Source of the DNA: Bacteroidota bacterium | GTDB lineage: Bacteria > Bacteroidota > Bacteroidia > Bacteroidales > F082 | Direction: 5' to 3' | Assembly (NCBI GenBank): GCA_018816765.1 | Contig: JAHIUX010000064.1 | Location: 1-64,000, forward strand | DNA: 64,000 nucleotides | In this document: positions 24,339 through 33,486 of the stretch, in pieces | How positions within the stretch are numbered: the first letter of the stretch is position 1 | Layout of the letters: each line of letters starts with the position of its first letter | Program-made: the position numbers and the translations under genes | The notes under the pieces: model-generated | What the model saw: the letters and a program-made list of their open reading frames with translations, nothing else | The model's database searches: none | Told to the model about the DNA's origin: nothing

Positions 24339-26516
24339 CTACCAATCGCGGGCCTGATCTGTTGACACGATCCCAAAGTCGAGTTTTTTGCGGGCAAGGT
24401 CCACCTTTTTCACCCTGATCTTTACCTGGTCGCCCAACCTGAATATTTTTCCATGGCTCTGACCAATCACCCGGTAATTGTCTTCATCAAGGTAGTAGTA
24501 ATCGCCCGGCATTTCATTGTAGCGCACCATGCCTTCACATTTACTCCCCATGAGTTCAACAAAAATGCCCCATTTGCTCACGCCCGAAATTTGCCCGTCG
24601 AAGATTTTACCAATCTTATCCATCAGGTATTCAGCCTGTTTGTATTTCACCGATTCGCGCTCCATCTCGGCTGCCCTGCGTTCCATTTCAGAGGCGTGCT
24701 GACAAATGGGCTCGTAATCATCTTCCTTCACACTGGGTTTCCCGTCGAGGTATTGAAGCAACAGCCGGTGAACCAACAGGTCGGGATAACGGCGGATGGG
24801 TGAGGTGAAATGAGTGTAATACTGAAATGCAAGTCCGTAATGTCCGATGTTCTGGGTGCTGTATTCGGCTTTGGCCATGGTTCGGATGGCAATGGTTTCA
24901 ATCAGCCCCTTCTCACCTTTTCCTTCAACGGCCTCGAAAAGGTTATTGTATGATTTCACGAGTTTCTGCCGCGAACTGATGTTCATTGAGTATCCCAGTT
25001 TCGACAAAAACTGAACAAACGTATTCAGTTTTTCAGGATTGGGTTCATCATGAATCCTGTAGATAAAGGTCTTTGGCTTGCGACGCCCTTCAGGCTTGCC
25101 GATTTTTTCGGCTACCCTGCGATTGGCCAGCAGCATGAAATCTTCAATCAGCATATTGCTCTCCTTTTGCACCTTCACATAGGTATCGATGGGTTTCCCC
25201 TTTTCATCAAGAATGAACTTGACCTCTTCTGAGTGGAAATTGATGGAGCCATTGCCCATGCGTTGTTCGCGCAACCTCACTGCCAGCTGATGCAACACCA
25301 GCAACTCATCCTTCAGGTCGCCACCGCCACCTTCGATAATTGCCTGTACCTCATCGTAATTGAACCTCCTGATGGACCTGATCACTGTTTTACCAATCCA
25401 CTCATCGTGGATTTCACCTGCATCATTCATTTCGAATACAGCCGAGAAACAGAGCTTATCTTCATCGGGCCGCAGCGAGCATACCATATTTGATAATTTT
25501 TCAGGAAGCATCGGAATAACCCTGTCGACAAGATAAACAGAAGTTCCGCGCTCCTGGGCTTCCACATCTGTCAATGATCCTTCGGCAACATAATGTGCCA
25601 CATCGGCAATGTGTACGCCGACCTCCCAGTGTCCGTTTTCGAGCTTTTTCAATGAAATGGCGTCGTCAAAGTCCTTGGCGTCGGCAGGGTCGATGGTGAG
25701 TGTGGTTATACCACGGAAGTCGCGCCGGCGTGCGATCTCCTGGGGGCTGATGCGGTCAGGAATCTTTGCCACTTCCTGTTCTACCTCGCGTGGAAATGCG
25801 AGCGGGAAATTGTATTCCGCAAGGATCGACTGCATCTCCACATTGTTTTCGCCCGGTTTGCCCAGCACATGGATAACCTCGCCAAAAGGATTCTTTGCGT
25901 GTTCGGGCCATTCGGTGATTCTGACAATGACTTTTTCGCCGTTTTTAGCCTGGTTAAGCGCCGATTTTGGCACAAAGATATCCACCGGCATGGTGCCGCT
26001 ATCGGGGATCAGAAACCCGAACTCCTTGCCAACCTCAATAATGCCAACATAATCGGTTTTGTTGCGCTTTAAAATCTCAACAATCTGTCCTTCAGTTTTG
26101 TGGTTCTTCCGCTTCGGAAACAACAGCACCTTAACATGGTCGTCGTGCAGTGCCTGGAAGGTGTTGTTTGATGCGATAAACACATCCTCTCCGCCTTTGT
26201 CAGGCGTGATATAGGCTTTGCCGGTGTTTTTCATGTCAACCCTTCCGGTGATGAAATCCTTGCGTGTGGCAAACTCGCTGAGCATTTTTTTGCTGAGGAT
26301 ATAGCGGAATGGGCGTTCCTCGATGAGCCGACCTTCTTTTTTCAGCTCTTCCAGGATGGTCAGCACCAGGTCTTTTCCGGCCTTGTCCTTAATGCCAAGC
26401 ATTTTCGAAACCTGCTTATAGTTATAGGGTTTGAATGGATTTGCCCCAAAGATGCTGAGGATGGTGTTTGTGAAGGTGTCTTTTTTTCCTTCGCCTTTTT
26501 TTGCTTTTTTTGCCAT
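24339..26516 (-). CDS. rnr: ribonuclease R
   Basis: This 3'-to-5' exoribonuclease degrades structured RNA. The 725-residue protein (start 26516, M-A-K-K) has an N-terminal winged-helix/cold-shock part, the RNB catalytic domain with D-P-x-D-A-K-D-F-D-D-A (metal-binding aspartates) near residue 280, and a C-terminal S1 domain. Length and order are standard for RNase R in this phylum. It begins shortly after the ABC ATPase stop at 26529, so it may be read from the same transcript. Confidence 0.93.
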   Translation of the reverse strand: MAKKAKKGEGKKDTFTNTILSIFGANPFKPYNYKQVSKMLGIKDKAGKDLVLTILEELKKEGRLIEERPFRYILSKKMLSEFATRKDFITGRVDMKNTGKAYITPDKGGEDVFIASNNTFQALHDDHVKVLLFPKRKNHKTEGQIVEILKRNKTDYVGIIEVGKEFGFLIPDSGTMPVDIFVPKSALNQAKNGEKVIVRITEWPEHAKNPFGEVIHVLGKPGENNVEMQSILAEYNFPLAFPREVEQEVAKIPDRISPQEIARRRDFRGITTLTIDPADAKDFDDAISLKKLENGHWEVGVHIADVAHYVAEGSLTDVEAQERGTSVYLVDRVIPMLPEKLSNMVCSLRPDEDKLCFSAVFEMNDAGEIHDEWIGKTVIRSIRRFNYDEVQAIIEGGGGDLKDELLVLHQLAVRLREQRMGNGSINFHSEEVKFILDEKGKPIDTYVKVQKESNMLIEDFMLLANRRVAEKIGKPEGRRKPKTFIYRIHDEPNPEKLNTFVQFLSKLGYSMNISSRQKLVKSYNNLFEAVEGKGEKGLIETIAIRTMAKAEYSTQNIGHYGLAFQYYTHFTSPIRRYPDLLVHRLLLQYLDGKPSVKEDDYEPICQHASEMERRAAEMERESVKYKQAEYLMDKIGKIFDGQISGVSKWGIFVELMGSKCEGMVRYNEMPGDYYYLDEDNYRVIGQSHGKIFRLGDQVKIRVKKVDLARKKLDFGIVSTDQARDW

Positions 26517-26528
26517 GGTCGAATGCAT

Positions 26529-28253
26529 TTATACGTTGTAACCACCTGGTATGGCGGCAATTAATTTCTTTGTATAGGGTTTTTGCGGGAGGTGATACAA
26601 GCTATCGGCCTCACCCGTTTCTTCAATCTTACCATCCTTCATCACCAGGATGCGGTCCGACATGAAACGGACAACAGCAAGGTCGTGTGAGATAAAAATG
26701 AAGGTCAGCCCAAGGGCTTTCTTCAGGCTGTTTAAGAGGTTGAGCACCTGCGCCTGAACCGAAACATCGAGGGCCGACACTGATTCGTCGCAGACGATCA
26801 GGCGGGGTTCAACAGCGAGGGCGCGGGCAATGCAGATGCGCTGCCGCTGTCCGCCAGAAAACTCATGCGGGTAACGGTGGTAATGTGCGGCATCAAGGCC
26901 AACCTGCTGCAACAGCTCCAATACCTTTTGTCTGCGCCCGGATTCGTTGCCATGCAGGCGGTGAACTGTCATGGGCTCTTTGATGGCTTCGCCCACCGAC
27001 ATCCTTGGATTAAGGGAGGAGTAAGGGTCCTGAAACACGATTTGGATGTGTTTTCTGAATGCGCGCATTTGTCGGTCGGGTAGCAATATCAGCTTGTTTC
27101 CTTCAAAATCAATTTCTCCGTCTTCAGGCTCATTGAGCCTGAGCAAGGCGCGTCCGAGGCTGGTTTTACCACAGCCGGATTCGCCAACAAGACCGACGGT
27201 TTCGCCTGGGTAAACCTGAAAACTTACGCCATCAACGGCTTTTACCATTGGTGCTGAGCGCGAAAACAAGGTTTTTTTTATCGGAAACCAAACCTTCAGG
27301 TTGTTAACGCTAAGCAAGGGTGCCTGGGCATACATCTCCTGATGCCCGGCTTCTCTTTCGGCAGCACTTAACGACAGCTCCTTCCTGACCTGGGCTTCGC
27401 CCCCGGGCCATTTGCCGGCCAGAAACTCACTGACAACCGGCAAGCGTTTAAGCCTCACATCGTGAGGAGGCCTGCAAGCCAGCAGGCTTTGGGTGTAGGG
27501 GTGCTGTGGGTTGCGCATGATTGCTTCAGCCGTACCCTGTTCAACCACCCATCCTTTCTGCATCACGGCAATATGGTCGGCCATGGCCGCTACCACAGCC
27601 AGATCGTGCGAAATAAACAGCATGCCCATTCCGGTTTCCGACTGTAGGTCTTTGAGCAAATCCAGGATACCGCGCTGGACTGTCACATCAAGAGCTGTTG
27701 TGGGCTCATCGGCAATGAGCAGTGAAGGATTGCATGAGATGGCCATTGCAATCATCACCCGCTGTTTTTGTCCGCCCGAAAGTTGATGCGGATAGGCATT
27801 ATACATTTCCTTAACCCTTGGCAACTGCACCTTGCTGAACAACTGAAGAACCCTTTCGCGGGCGGCTTTGCGGCCAATGTGCCCGTGGGCCCTGATGGCT
27901 TCAGCAACCTGATAGCCACAGCTGTAAACCGGATTTAAGGAAGTCATGGGTTCCTGGAAAATCATGGCCATGTCCGCACCACGCAGCTGTGACCATGCGC
28001 TGCCCGAAAGCTGCTGCAGTGAGCGGCCATCAAACAGGAGCTGGGCAGCCTGAATCCGCGCCTGCCGCTGCGGAAGCAGGTTCATCAGCGCGAGCGAAGT
28101 GACCGACTTTCCTGAGCCCGATTCACCAACAAAACCCAGGGTTTTTCCCGGCTCAAGCGTGAAACTCACCTGCTGCACAGCCGGATTCCAACCTGTTTCG
28201 CCCAGGAAGCTCACCTGTAAATCATCCACCTGAAGCAATGTGCTTGTTGCCAT
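26529..28253 (-). CDS. peptide ABC transporter, fused double ATPase
   Basis: A 574-residue protein with two complete ABC ATPase domains of the DppD/DppF (YejF, GsiA) type. The first carries Walker A G-E-S-G-S-G-K-S and signature L-S-G-G-Q; the second G-E-S-G-C-G-K-T and F-S-G-G-Q. Each is followed by the oligopeptide-transporter C-terminal extension. It would power uptake of di- or oligopeptides or similar solutes. No permease or binding protein is adjacent, so its partners must be elsewhere. A well-spaced -33/-7 promoter lies upstream. Confidence 0.92.
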   Translation of the reverse strand: MATSTLLQVDDLQVSFLGETGWNPAVQQVSFTLEPGKTLGFVGESGSGKSVTSLALMNLLPQRQARIQAAQLLFDGRSLQQLSGSAWSQLRGADMAMIFQEPMTSLNPVYSCGYQVAEAIRAHGHIGRKAARERVLQLFSKVQLPRVKEMYNAYPHQLSGGQKQRVMIAMAISCNPSLLIADEPTTALDVTVQRGILDLLKDLQSETGMGMLFISHDLAVVAAMADHIAVMQKGWVVEQGTAEAIMRNPQHPYTQSLLACRPPHDVRLKRLPVVSEFLAGKWPGGEAQVRKELSLSAAEREAGHQEMYAQAPLLSVNNLKVWFPIKKTLFSRSAPMVKAVDGVSFQVYPGETVGLVGESGCGKTSLGRALLRLNEPEDGEIDFEGNKLILLPDRQMRAFRKHIQIVFQDPYSSLNPRMSVGEAIKEPMTVHRLHGNESGRRQKVLELLQQVGLDAAHYHRYPHEFSGGQRQRICIARALAVEPRLIVCDESVSALDVSVQAQVLNLLNSLKKALGLTFIFISHDLAVVRFMSDRILVMKDGKIEETGEADSLYHLPQKPYTKKLIAAIPGGYNV

Positions 28254-28280
28254 AACTGGGTTCTTGCGGTATCAGCTGAA

Positions 28281-28310
28281 CAAAGGTAAGCAAAAGCAGG
28301 GCAGCACAAA
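28281..28310 (-). promoter_or_regulatory. full Bacteroidota promoter for the ABC ATPase gene
   Basis: Minus-strand TTTG (complement 28307-28310) and TACCTTTG (complement 28281-28288) with an 18-base spacer. Confidence 0.65.
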
Positions 28311-28371
28311 AATCAACTGCCTTATCGGATTTTGGTCATTTCTTCGTAAATTAGGATCGAATTTTTCCACC

Positions 28372-29067
28372 ATGCGTTTGCGATTCATTACCGACCTGGT
28401 CTCTTTGTTTTATCCTGAGGTTTGTGCCGCCTGCGGACACCTGCTCTTTGCACATGAAAAAACCGTTTGCCTGTCGTGCCGACACCTGCTGGCCGACACC
28501 GGATACGAAGGCGTGCAGGATAATCCCGTAGCGCGCATGTATTGGGGAAGATGCAGGTTTGAGGCGGCCTGCGGCATATATTTTTTCAGTAAAAAAGGCA
28601 AGGTTCAACACCTCATCCATGAGTTAAAGTACAAAGGAAACCGCGAGGCTGGCCTTTTCCTGGGAACAGAAATGGGTAAGAAAATGGCAGCCTCTGCCCT
28701 GTATCAATCCGTTGATGTTGTCGTTCCTGTGCCCTTGCATCCAAAAAAAATCCATAAAAGAGGGTTTAACCAAAGTGAAATCATTGCACACGGCATTCAG
28801 GAAATCACCAGTTGGCCCGTCAGCACCGACAACCTCATCCGGTCGGTAGCCACAGCCACACAGACAAAAAAATCAAGGACGGCCCGATGGGAGAACGTGA
28901 AGGATATATTCCTTTTGCAAAGACCAGGCGATTTAGCCGGAAAGCATGTGCTGCTTGTCGATGACGTAATCACTACCGGTTCGACAATTGAAGCCTGTGC
29001 GATCGCCCTTTCGGCGGCACCCGGAATCAAAATCAGTGTTGCCGCTGCGGCCTGTGCCCCGGGTTAG
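28372..29067 (+). CDS. comF: ComF-family phosphoribosyltransferase-like protein
   Basis: A 231-residue protein starting at ATG 28372 (the longer frame would overlap the divergent promoter). It has an N-terminal zinc-binding pair of C-x-x-C motifs (C-A-A-C and C-L-S-C) and a C-terminal PRPP-binding loop V-D-D-V-I-T-T-G-S-T. ComF proteins act in DNA uptake and processing during transformation in several bacteria; in Bacteroidota the role is not established. No other competence gene is nearby. Confidence 0.9.
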   Translation: MRLRFITDLVSLFYPEVCAACGHLLFAHEKTVCLSCRHLLADTGYEGVQDNPVARMYWGRCRFEAACGIYFFSKKGKVQHLIHELKYKGNREAGLFLGTEMGKKMAASALYQSVDVVVPVPLHPKKIHKRGFNQSEIIAHGIQEITSWPVSTDNLIRSVATATQTKKSRTARWENVKDIFLLQRPGDLAGKHVLLVDDVITTGSTIEACAIALSAAPGIKISVAAAACAPG

Positions 29068-29114
29068 GTGCACCGGATTCCGGCATAAAACGCCGTACTA
29101 ATTACCCGCTTGGG

Positions 29115-29744
29115 TCATTGCCTCAGAAAATAATGCTCAGGCTTCAGTGGAATGGTATCCTTTTCCCTTCCCTCTTTGATCAGCTGCTGGTTGTAGTTGT
29201 AGCGGTTGCGCTCAAGCCTTCGCTGCAACCTTGCCATTTCGTTGAAATAGTCGTACAGGGCCTGAACAGGTCCCTTGATGGTAAGGGGCACCGGCTTCAG
29301 GTAAAGGATTGAATTTTCGAGTTCTTCGTTGATTCTTTCCAGTTCAACAGGTTTTATGGTCGTCATATTGACAAACAAGTACTTGAAGGTGGGCCAGTCA
29401 TAAAAAGAGTGGATCACCACCTCCTCCATTTTCACCGTATCCTTGACAAGCAATACGAGCATTTCGTTGTCCTCTTTGGGCAGATCCTGATCGAGGTGCA
29501 AAATCCGGTGCCTGAAACCCAAGGAACTAAACCATAAGGAATCGTCGGTGAAACAACTGATGGCAAATTTACCGTCGTTGTCAGATATGGTTCCCCTGCG
29601 GGCTTGTTTGCTGATTATGTGAACATTGGGAAGGGCCAGGAGGCTGTCGGCCGAACGCACTGTGCCTTTCACAATGCATTTTTCCTGTGACCTACCCAGA
29701 AAAGGCAGCAGCAGCAAACAACATAAAATTAACCTGATGTGCAA
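29115..29744 (-). CDS. secreted CarboxypepD_reg-like domain protein
   Basis: A 209-residue exported protein with a signal peptide ending near G-R-S-Q. One carboxypeptidase regulatory-like beta-sandwich domain spans about 22-100 (G-T-V then N-V-x-I and G-K-F). A helical, Arg/Tyr/Asn-rich C-terminal half (about 130-209) has no family I recognise. This two-part form is a recurrent uncharacterised Bacteroidota protein, probably envelope associated. It is convergent with comF. Confidence 0.75.
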   Translation of the reverse strand: MHIRLILCCLLLLPFLGRSQEKCIVKGTVRSADSLLALPNVHIISKQARRGTISDNDGKFAISCFTDDSLWFSSLGFRHRILHLDQDLPKEDNEMLVLLVKDTVKMEEVVIHSFYDWPTFKYLFVNMTTIKPVELERINEELENSILYLKPVPLTIKGPVQALYDYFNEMARLQRRLERNRYNYNQQLIKEGREKDTIPLKPEHYFLRQ

Positions 29745-29928
29745 GGATGTTGAATATTTGGCTAAGATACCATGAACTTGCTTTTCGGGCTTGTATGCGG
29801 TTGATAAAAAATGTTAATCGGGCGTGAATTTTAGCCCAGTGACGGAAAAAGCACCGATGACTTTACAAAATGCGTAATTTTAACGACGAATCAACCATTT
29901 ATTCATGTGAAATTCAACAAAGTGCCAG

Positions 29929-30990
29929 ATGAAAAAAGTAATTCTGCCCATTGGCCTCCTGCTGCTTGGCCTTATCATGTTCTTTGGTTTGTTTCTGGTC
30001 TATGTCAGCATTACCGATTTTACTCCCGATGATATGGAACAACTACGGATAAAAAGGCGCGATAATCCCACCACCATTGCCAAAACTGATTTCACCATCA
30101 TGACCTGGAACATAGGTTATGCAGGATTGGGACATGAGATGGACTTCTTTTATGATGGGGGGAAAAAAGTCAGGGCAACAAAAGAGCAATCGGCGGCCTA
30201 TCTTGGATCTGTCAAGGCATTCCTTGCCGATGAGCACGCTACCAATTTTATCCTGTTACAGGAAGTTGACATAAAGGCCAAGCGGTCATACAGGGTAAAT
30301 CAACGGCAAATACTGACAGATGTTTTATACCATGACGATGTGGTAAGCGCTGTCAATTACCAGATTCCCTTTGTTCCGGTGCCGCTTTTCAGGCCCATGG
30401 GGCAGGTAAAGGCCGGTATGATGACCTTTGCCCGGTTTGAGCCAACAGTGGCCATCAGGCATGCCTATCCGTCGATTGCCGGCTGGCCTGAGCGGCTGTT
30501 TCTGCTTGACCGTTGTTTTATTGAAACCCGCTTTGCCATGCAGAATGGCAAAGAGCTTGTACTGATCAACACCCACAACTCAGCCTTTGTCGATGATCAG
30601 TCGCTGATGCAGCAGGAACTTGATGTGATTGCCGGTATGATGACTGCCGAATATGAAAAAGGAAATTATGTGGTGGCCGGGGGCGACTGGAATATGAATC
30701 CTCCCGATTTTGAACCTTTAAACGATTACCGTGGCAACCGCTATGTGCCCGCAGAGGTTTCAATACCTGCCTCGATGCTTGCCCCTGACTGGCAATATGC
30801 CTTTGATGCTTCCGTTCCTTCAAACAGGCACCTCGATGAGCCCTATACCAAAGGAGAAACAGGCACAACAACCCTCGACTTTTTTATCCTTTCACCCAAC
30901 ATTGAGTTGATCAGCGTTGAGACACGTGACCTGGGATTTGAATTCAGCGACCACAATCCGGTGATTATGCGCATAGCTCCCCGATTGTAG
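29929..30990 (+). CDS. endonuclease/exonuclease/phosphatase family protein
   Basis: A 353-residue protein with one N-terminal membrane-spanning or signal-anchor segment (about 5-27) and an EEP catalytic domain. The metal and catalytic residues are visible in M-T-W-N-I-G, L-Q-E-V-D, G-G-D-W-N-M-N and S-D-H-N-P. The family hydrolyses phosphodiesters in nucleic acids, phosphoinositides or sphingolipids. Export across the inner membrane argues against a DNA repair role. Substrate unknown. Confidence 0.87.
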   Translation: MKKVILPIGLLLLGLIMFFGLFLVYVSITDFTPDDMEQLRIKRRDNPTTIAKTDFTIMTWNIGYAGLGHEMDFFYDGGKKVRATKEQSAAYLGSVKAFLADEHATNFILLQEVDIKAKRSYRVNQRQILTDVLYHDDVVSAVNYQIPFVPVPLFRPMGQVKAGMMTFARFEPTVAIRHAYPSIAGWPERLFLLDRCFIETRFAMQNGKELVLINTHNSAFVDDQSLMQQELDVIAGMMTAEYEKGNYVVAGGDWNMNPPDFEPLNDYRGNRYVPAEVSIPASMLAPDWQYAFDASVPSNRHLDEPYTKGETGTTTLDFFILSPNIELISVETRDLGFEFSDHNPVIMRIAPRL

Positions 30991-31105
30991 CACTATTACA
31001 AATGATCTGTTGACCTTGTTTCAGCAGAAAATAATTGTGCCGGTTTGGTTGACAGCTTCGGATTTCATGTTTACCTTGCAGCATTATTAACCAACACAAA
31101 AAACA

Positions 31106-31522
31106 ATGGGACTTGTTGCTGAATTTAAAACATTTGCCATGCGCGGCAATGTCATGGACATGGCTGTGGGTATTATCATTGGCGGAGCTTTTGGGAAAAT
31201 AATCTCGTCATTTGTCAACGATGTCATAATGCCGCCCATCGGGATATTGGTGGGAGGGGTCGATTTCAGCGACATCAGGCTTACCCTGAAAGCAGCAGTG
31301 ATGAACGGGGCTGAAATTGTGAATCCCGCCGTTACGCTCAACATCGGGAATTTCGTCAATACCGTCATCGACTTTCTGATCATCGCTTTCGCCATTTTCA
31401 TGATGATCAAGGCCATGAACAATATGAAGAAAAAAGAAGATGCAAAACCTGCACCTCCCCCTCCCGGCCCATCAAACGAAGAAAAATTACTGGCCGAAAT
31501 CCGCGATTTATTGAAAAAATAG
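31106..31522 (+). CDS. mscL: large-conductance mechanosensitive channel
   Basis: MscL opens under membrane tension to release solutes in hypo-osmotic shock. The 138-residue protein has two transmembrane helices (about 15-45 and 75-100), the pore-lining glycine-rich stretch after M-D-M-A-V-G, and a charged C-terminal helix after a proline-rich linker. Length is normal. It is monocistronic with its own terminator. Confidence 0.95.
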   Translation: MGLVAEFKTFAMRGNVMDMAVGIIIGGAFGKIISSFVNDVIMPPIGILVGGVDFSDIRLTLKAAVMNGAEIVNPAVTLNIGNFVNTVIDFLIIAFAIFMMIKAMNNMKKKEDAKPAPPPPGPSNEEKLLAEIRDLLKK

Positions 31523-31538
31523 CGCTTCACAGGCAACA

Positions 31539-31576
31539 AAAAATCAGGCTGTCATTAAGTGACGGCCTGATTTTTC
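31539..31576 (+). terminator. bidirectional intrinsic terminator between mscL and the M56 gene
   Basis: AAATCAGGC and GCCTGATTT arms with an inner GTCA/TGAC stem are flanked by A and T runs, so it can end transcription from both sides. Confidence 0.88.
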
Positions 31577-31596
31577 CGTACATACATCCCGCTTGG

Positions 31597-31616
31597 TCAA
31601 CTAATTTTTTAGTTGA
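31597..31616. promoter_or_regulatory. BlaI-like palindrome at the 3' end of the operon
   Basis: TCAACTAA-TTTT-TTAGTTGA is a perfect 8-bp inverted repeat with a 4-base centre, the same design as the operator at 33337-33356. It lies just after the M56 stop codon. Confidence 0.55.
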
Positions 31617-31635
31617 ACGGGATAAAAAAAATGAC

Positions 31636-32925
31636 CTATTGAAGGGCAAACCTGATCGGGAGGTTAAAGGAAACCCTCACGGCCTTGCCGCGCTGACGGC
31701 CCGGCGTCCATTTGGGCATTGATTCAACCACACGAATGGCTTCTTCGTCGCATCCACCACCGATACCCCTAAGCACCTTTACATTACTAACCGAGCCATC
31801 GGTTTCAATCACAAACTGAACAAACACCTTGCCTTGAATGGTATCGCGTTTTGCAGTTTCAGGATAGGTAATGTTTGAAGCAATAAACTTCATCATGGCT
31901 TCCATTCCGCCATTGTATTCCGGCATTTGCTCAACCACGGTGAACACCTCATCAGTTGCTTCTTCTGTTTGTGTGTCCATTGTCTGTTCCACTGCCTCTG
32001 TAACTGCAGGCTGCTGGGCAGTGTTGCTTTCGCTGCCTGGGTTTTTTTGCTGGCACGATTGCACTGCGGCGGCCATCAGTACCACAGCGGCAATGGCAGC
32101 CATCATCAACCAGCTTCTCACAGGCCGATGCGGAGATTTTCTGTTCATCATAAGCATACGTTTTTTAATGAGTGATAAATTAAACGGATTCGTTATTGGT
32201 ATCAGCCCACCCGTAAAGCTCAGCTCAACAAGTGTTTTCTGATAATCAATCTTTTCAATCTGACGGATGGCAATGGCATCGGCTTCAAATTCATGCATGG
32301 CCTTCAGTTCGCTGCGTAAAAAATAAACGGCCGGATGGAACCAGAATAGTACCTTCAGGAATTCGTAAAACAGGACGTCAGCAGAATGCAACCTATGGTA
32401 ATGCGCCCGTTCATGGGCCAGTATCGCTTCATAATGGGGCAGCTTTTCCAGTCCGCCGGGAACAAACACCCACGAAAAAAATGAAAACGGGCTGGTGTTT
32501 TCGTTGCTTGCGATGAGTTTTATGTCTCCATCGGCTACAGGCCGGCTGCGCCTGATGAGCAATCCGATTCGTAGCAGGCGCATCACAAACAACAGGGCCA
32601 TGATGCTGCTGATGAACAGAAACAGTTCCCAGATTACCGCATGGTGAACCACCACTTCACCAAACTGATCCGATGTGCTGTTTACCCGCTTGGCTGCCCT
32701 GACCACAATTTCGGGCAGCAGCATGCCGGGCTGTTGGGTGCTGGTACTGGCAGCAAAAAAATCAGCCGGAATAAAACCTAAAACCAGCGAAAGCGCTCCT
32801 GCACCAAGGATAAAAAAGCGGTTATACATGGCTTGAGGCGACTTACGCAGCAACAGCAAATAACCTGCCGCAAACAGCATCAGGTACAATGAAGCACGGA
32901 TCATAAAGGCGATTATGGCTTCCAT
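31636..32925 (-). CDS. BlaR1-like M56 peptidase with TonB C-terminal domain
   Basis: A 429-residue inner-membrane zinc protease starting at 32925 (the longer frame overlaps blaI). N-terminal helices are followed by the M56 metalloprotease motif H-E-R-A-H near residue 185. Another transmembrane helix (about 285-305) leads into an acidic linker and, at about 345-429, a TonB C-terminal domain (Y-P-E-T-A then G-x-V-x-V-x-F and W-x-P-G). It lacks the penicillin-binding sensor of BlaR1. It probably cleaves the adjacent BlaI-type repressor after an envelope signal; that signal is unknown. Confidence 0.9.
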   Translation of the reverse strand: MEAIIAFMIRASLYLMLFAAGYLLLLRKSPQAMYNRFFILGAGALSLVLGFIPADFFAASTSTQQPGMLLPEIVVRAAKRVNSTSDQFGEVVVHHAVIWELFLFISSIMALLFVMRLLRIGLLIRRSRPVADGDIKLIASNENTSPFSFFSWVFVPGGLEKLPHYEAILAHERAHYHRLHSADVLFYEFLKVLFWFHPAVYFLRSELKAMHEFEADAIAIRQIEKIDYQKTLVELSFTGGLIPITNPFNLSLIKKRMLMMNRKSPHRPVRSWLMMAAIAAVVLMAAAVQSCQQKNPGSESNTAQQPAVTEAVEQTMDTQTEEATDEVFTVVEQMPEYNGGMEAMMKFIASNITYPETAKRDTIQGKVFVQFVIETDGSVSNVKVLRGIGGGCDEEAIRVVESMPKWTPGRQRGKAVRVSFNLPIRFALQ

Positions 32926-32935
32926 GGCTGCCGGT

Positions 32936-33313
32936 TTATTTGCGTTCCTTTTGTTTGATTTCAGTATCAATGATTTCCTTTAGGGCTTCCAGCTCAGCAA
33001 TGCTCAGGCCCTTTTCACGCGAAAAAAACGACACCATCTGGCCCATTGAATTACTGAAATAGTTATTGAGTAAGCTTTTCGATACAAACCTGGTGTACTC
33101 TTTCTTGTCGATAAGTGGATAATATTCATGTGTTTTGCCAAAGGCCGTATGCCCCACAAACCCCTTCCGCTCCAGTATCCTGATGATTGTCGATACTGTG
33201 TTGTACGCCGGTTTGGGCGCTGGCAGCTGGTCAAGCAAATCGTTCACAAAGCCCTTTTTAAGCTTCCAAAGCACCTGCATGATCTGTTCTTCCGCCTTCG
33301 TGAGTTCTTTCAT
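32936..33313 (-). CDS. BlaI/MecI-family transcriptional repressor
   Basis: A 125-residue winged-helix repressor (domain about 1-75, with L-T-K-A-E-E-Q-I-M-Q-V-L-W at the start) and a C-terminal dimerisation helix. In this family an M56 protease cuts the repressor to turn on the operon; the protease gene follows 10 bases after the stop. A perfect palindrome just upstream of the gene is the likely autoregulatory operator. No beta-lactamase gene is present. Confidence 0.93.
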   Translation of the reverse strand: MKELTKAEEQIMQVLWKLKKGFVNDLLDQLPAPKPAYNTVSTIIRILERKGFVGHTAFGKTHEYYPLIDKKEYTRFVSKSLLNNYFSNSMGQMVSFFSREKGLSIAELEALKEIIDTEIKQKERK

Positions 33314-33336
33314 GGGTTAACTAGGTGTATAGTTCA

Positions 33337-33356
33337 TTAACTAATTATTTAGTTAA
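33337..33356. promoter_or_regulatory. BlaI operator
   Basis: TTAACTAA-TTAT-TTAGTTAA is a perfect 8-bp inverted repeat directly downstream of the predicted transcription start of blaI. A third related half-site, TTAACTAG, is at 33317-33324. Confidence 0.7.
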
Positions 33357-33364
33357 TTATTGTG

Positions 33365-33396
33365 CAATGATACTACAATTGTTTGCTGTTGTCAAA
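33365..33396 (-). promoter_or_regulatory. promoter of the blaI-M56 operon
   Basis: Minus-strand TTTG (complement 33393-33396) and TATCATTG (complement 33365-33372, one mismatch to TAnnTTTG) with a 20-base spacer. Confidence 0.55.
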
Positions 33397-33424
33397 TTAT
33401 TTTTCATGCCTTGTATTTTTTTCT

Positions 33425-33462
33425 GAAAAAAACCCGTGGACCGCCATTCGCCTGTCCACGGG
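33425..33462 (-). terminator. intrinsic terminator of the MacAB-like operon
   Basis: CCCGTGGAC and GTCCACGGG form a perfect 9-bp stem followed on the minus strand by a T run. Confidence 0.88.
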
Positions 33463-33486
33463 CACCAAACCAACACAACAAAACTA

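Noticed and set aside
33337-33356. The AT-rich palindrome considered as a terminator
   Set aside because: It lies upstream of blaI beside a -33/-7 promoter and has no GC stem, so an operator is more likely.
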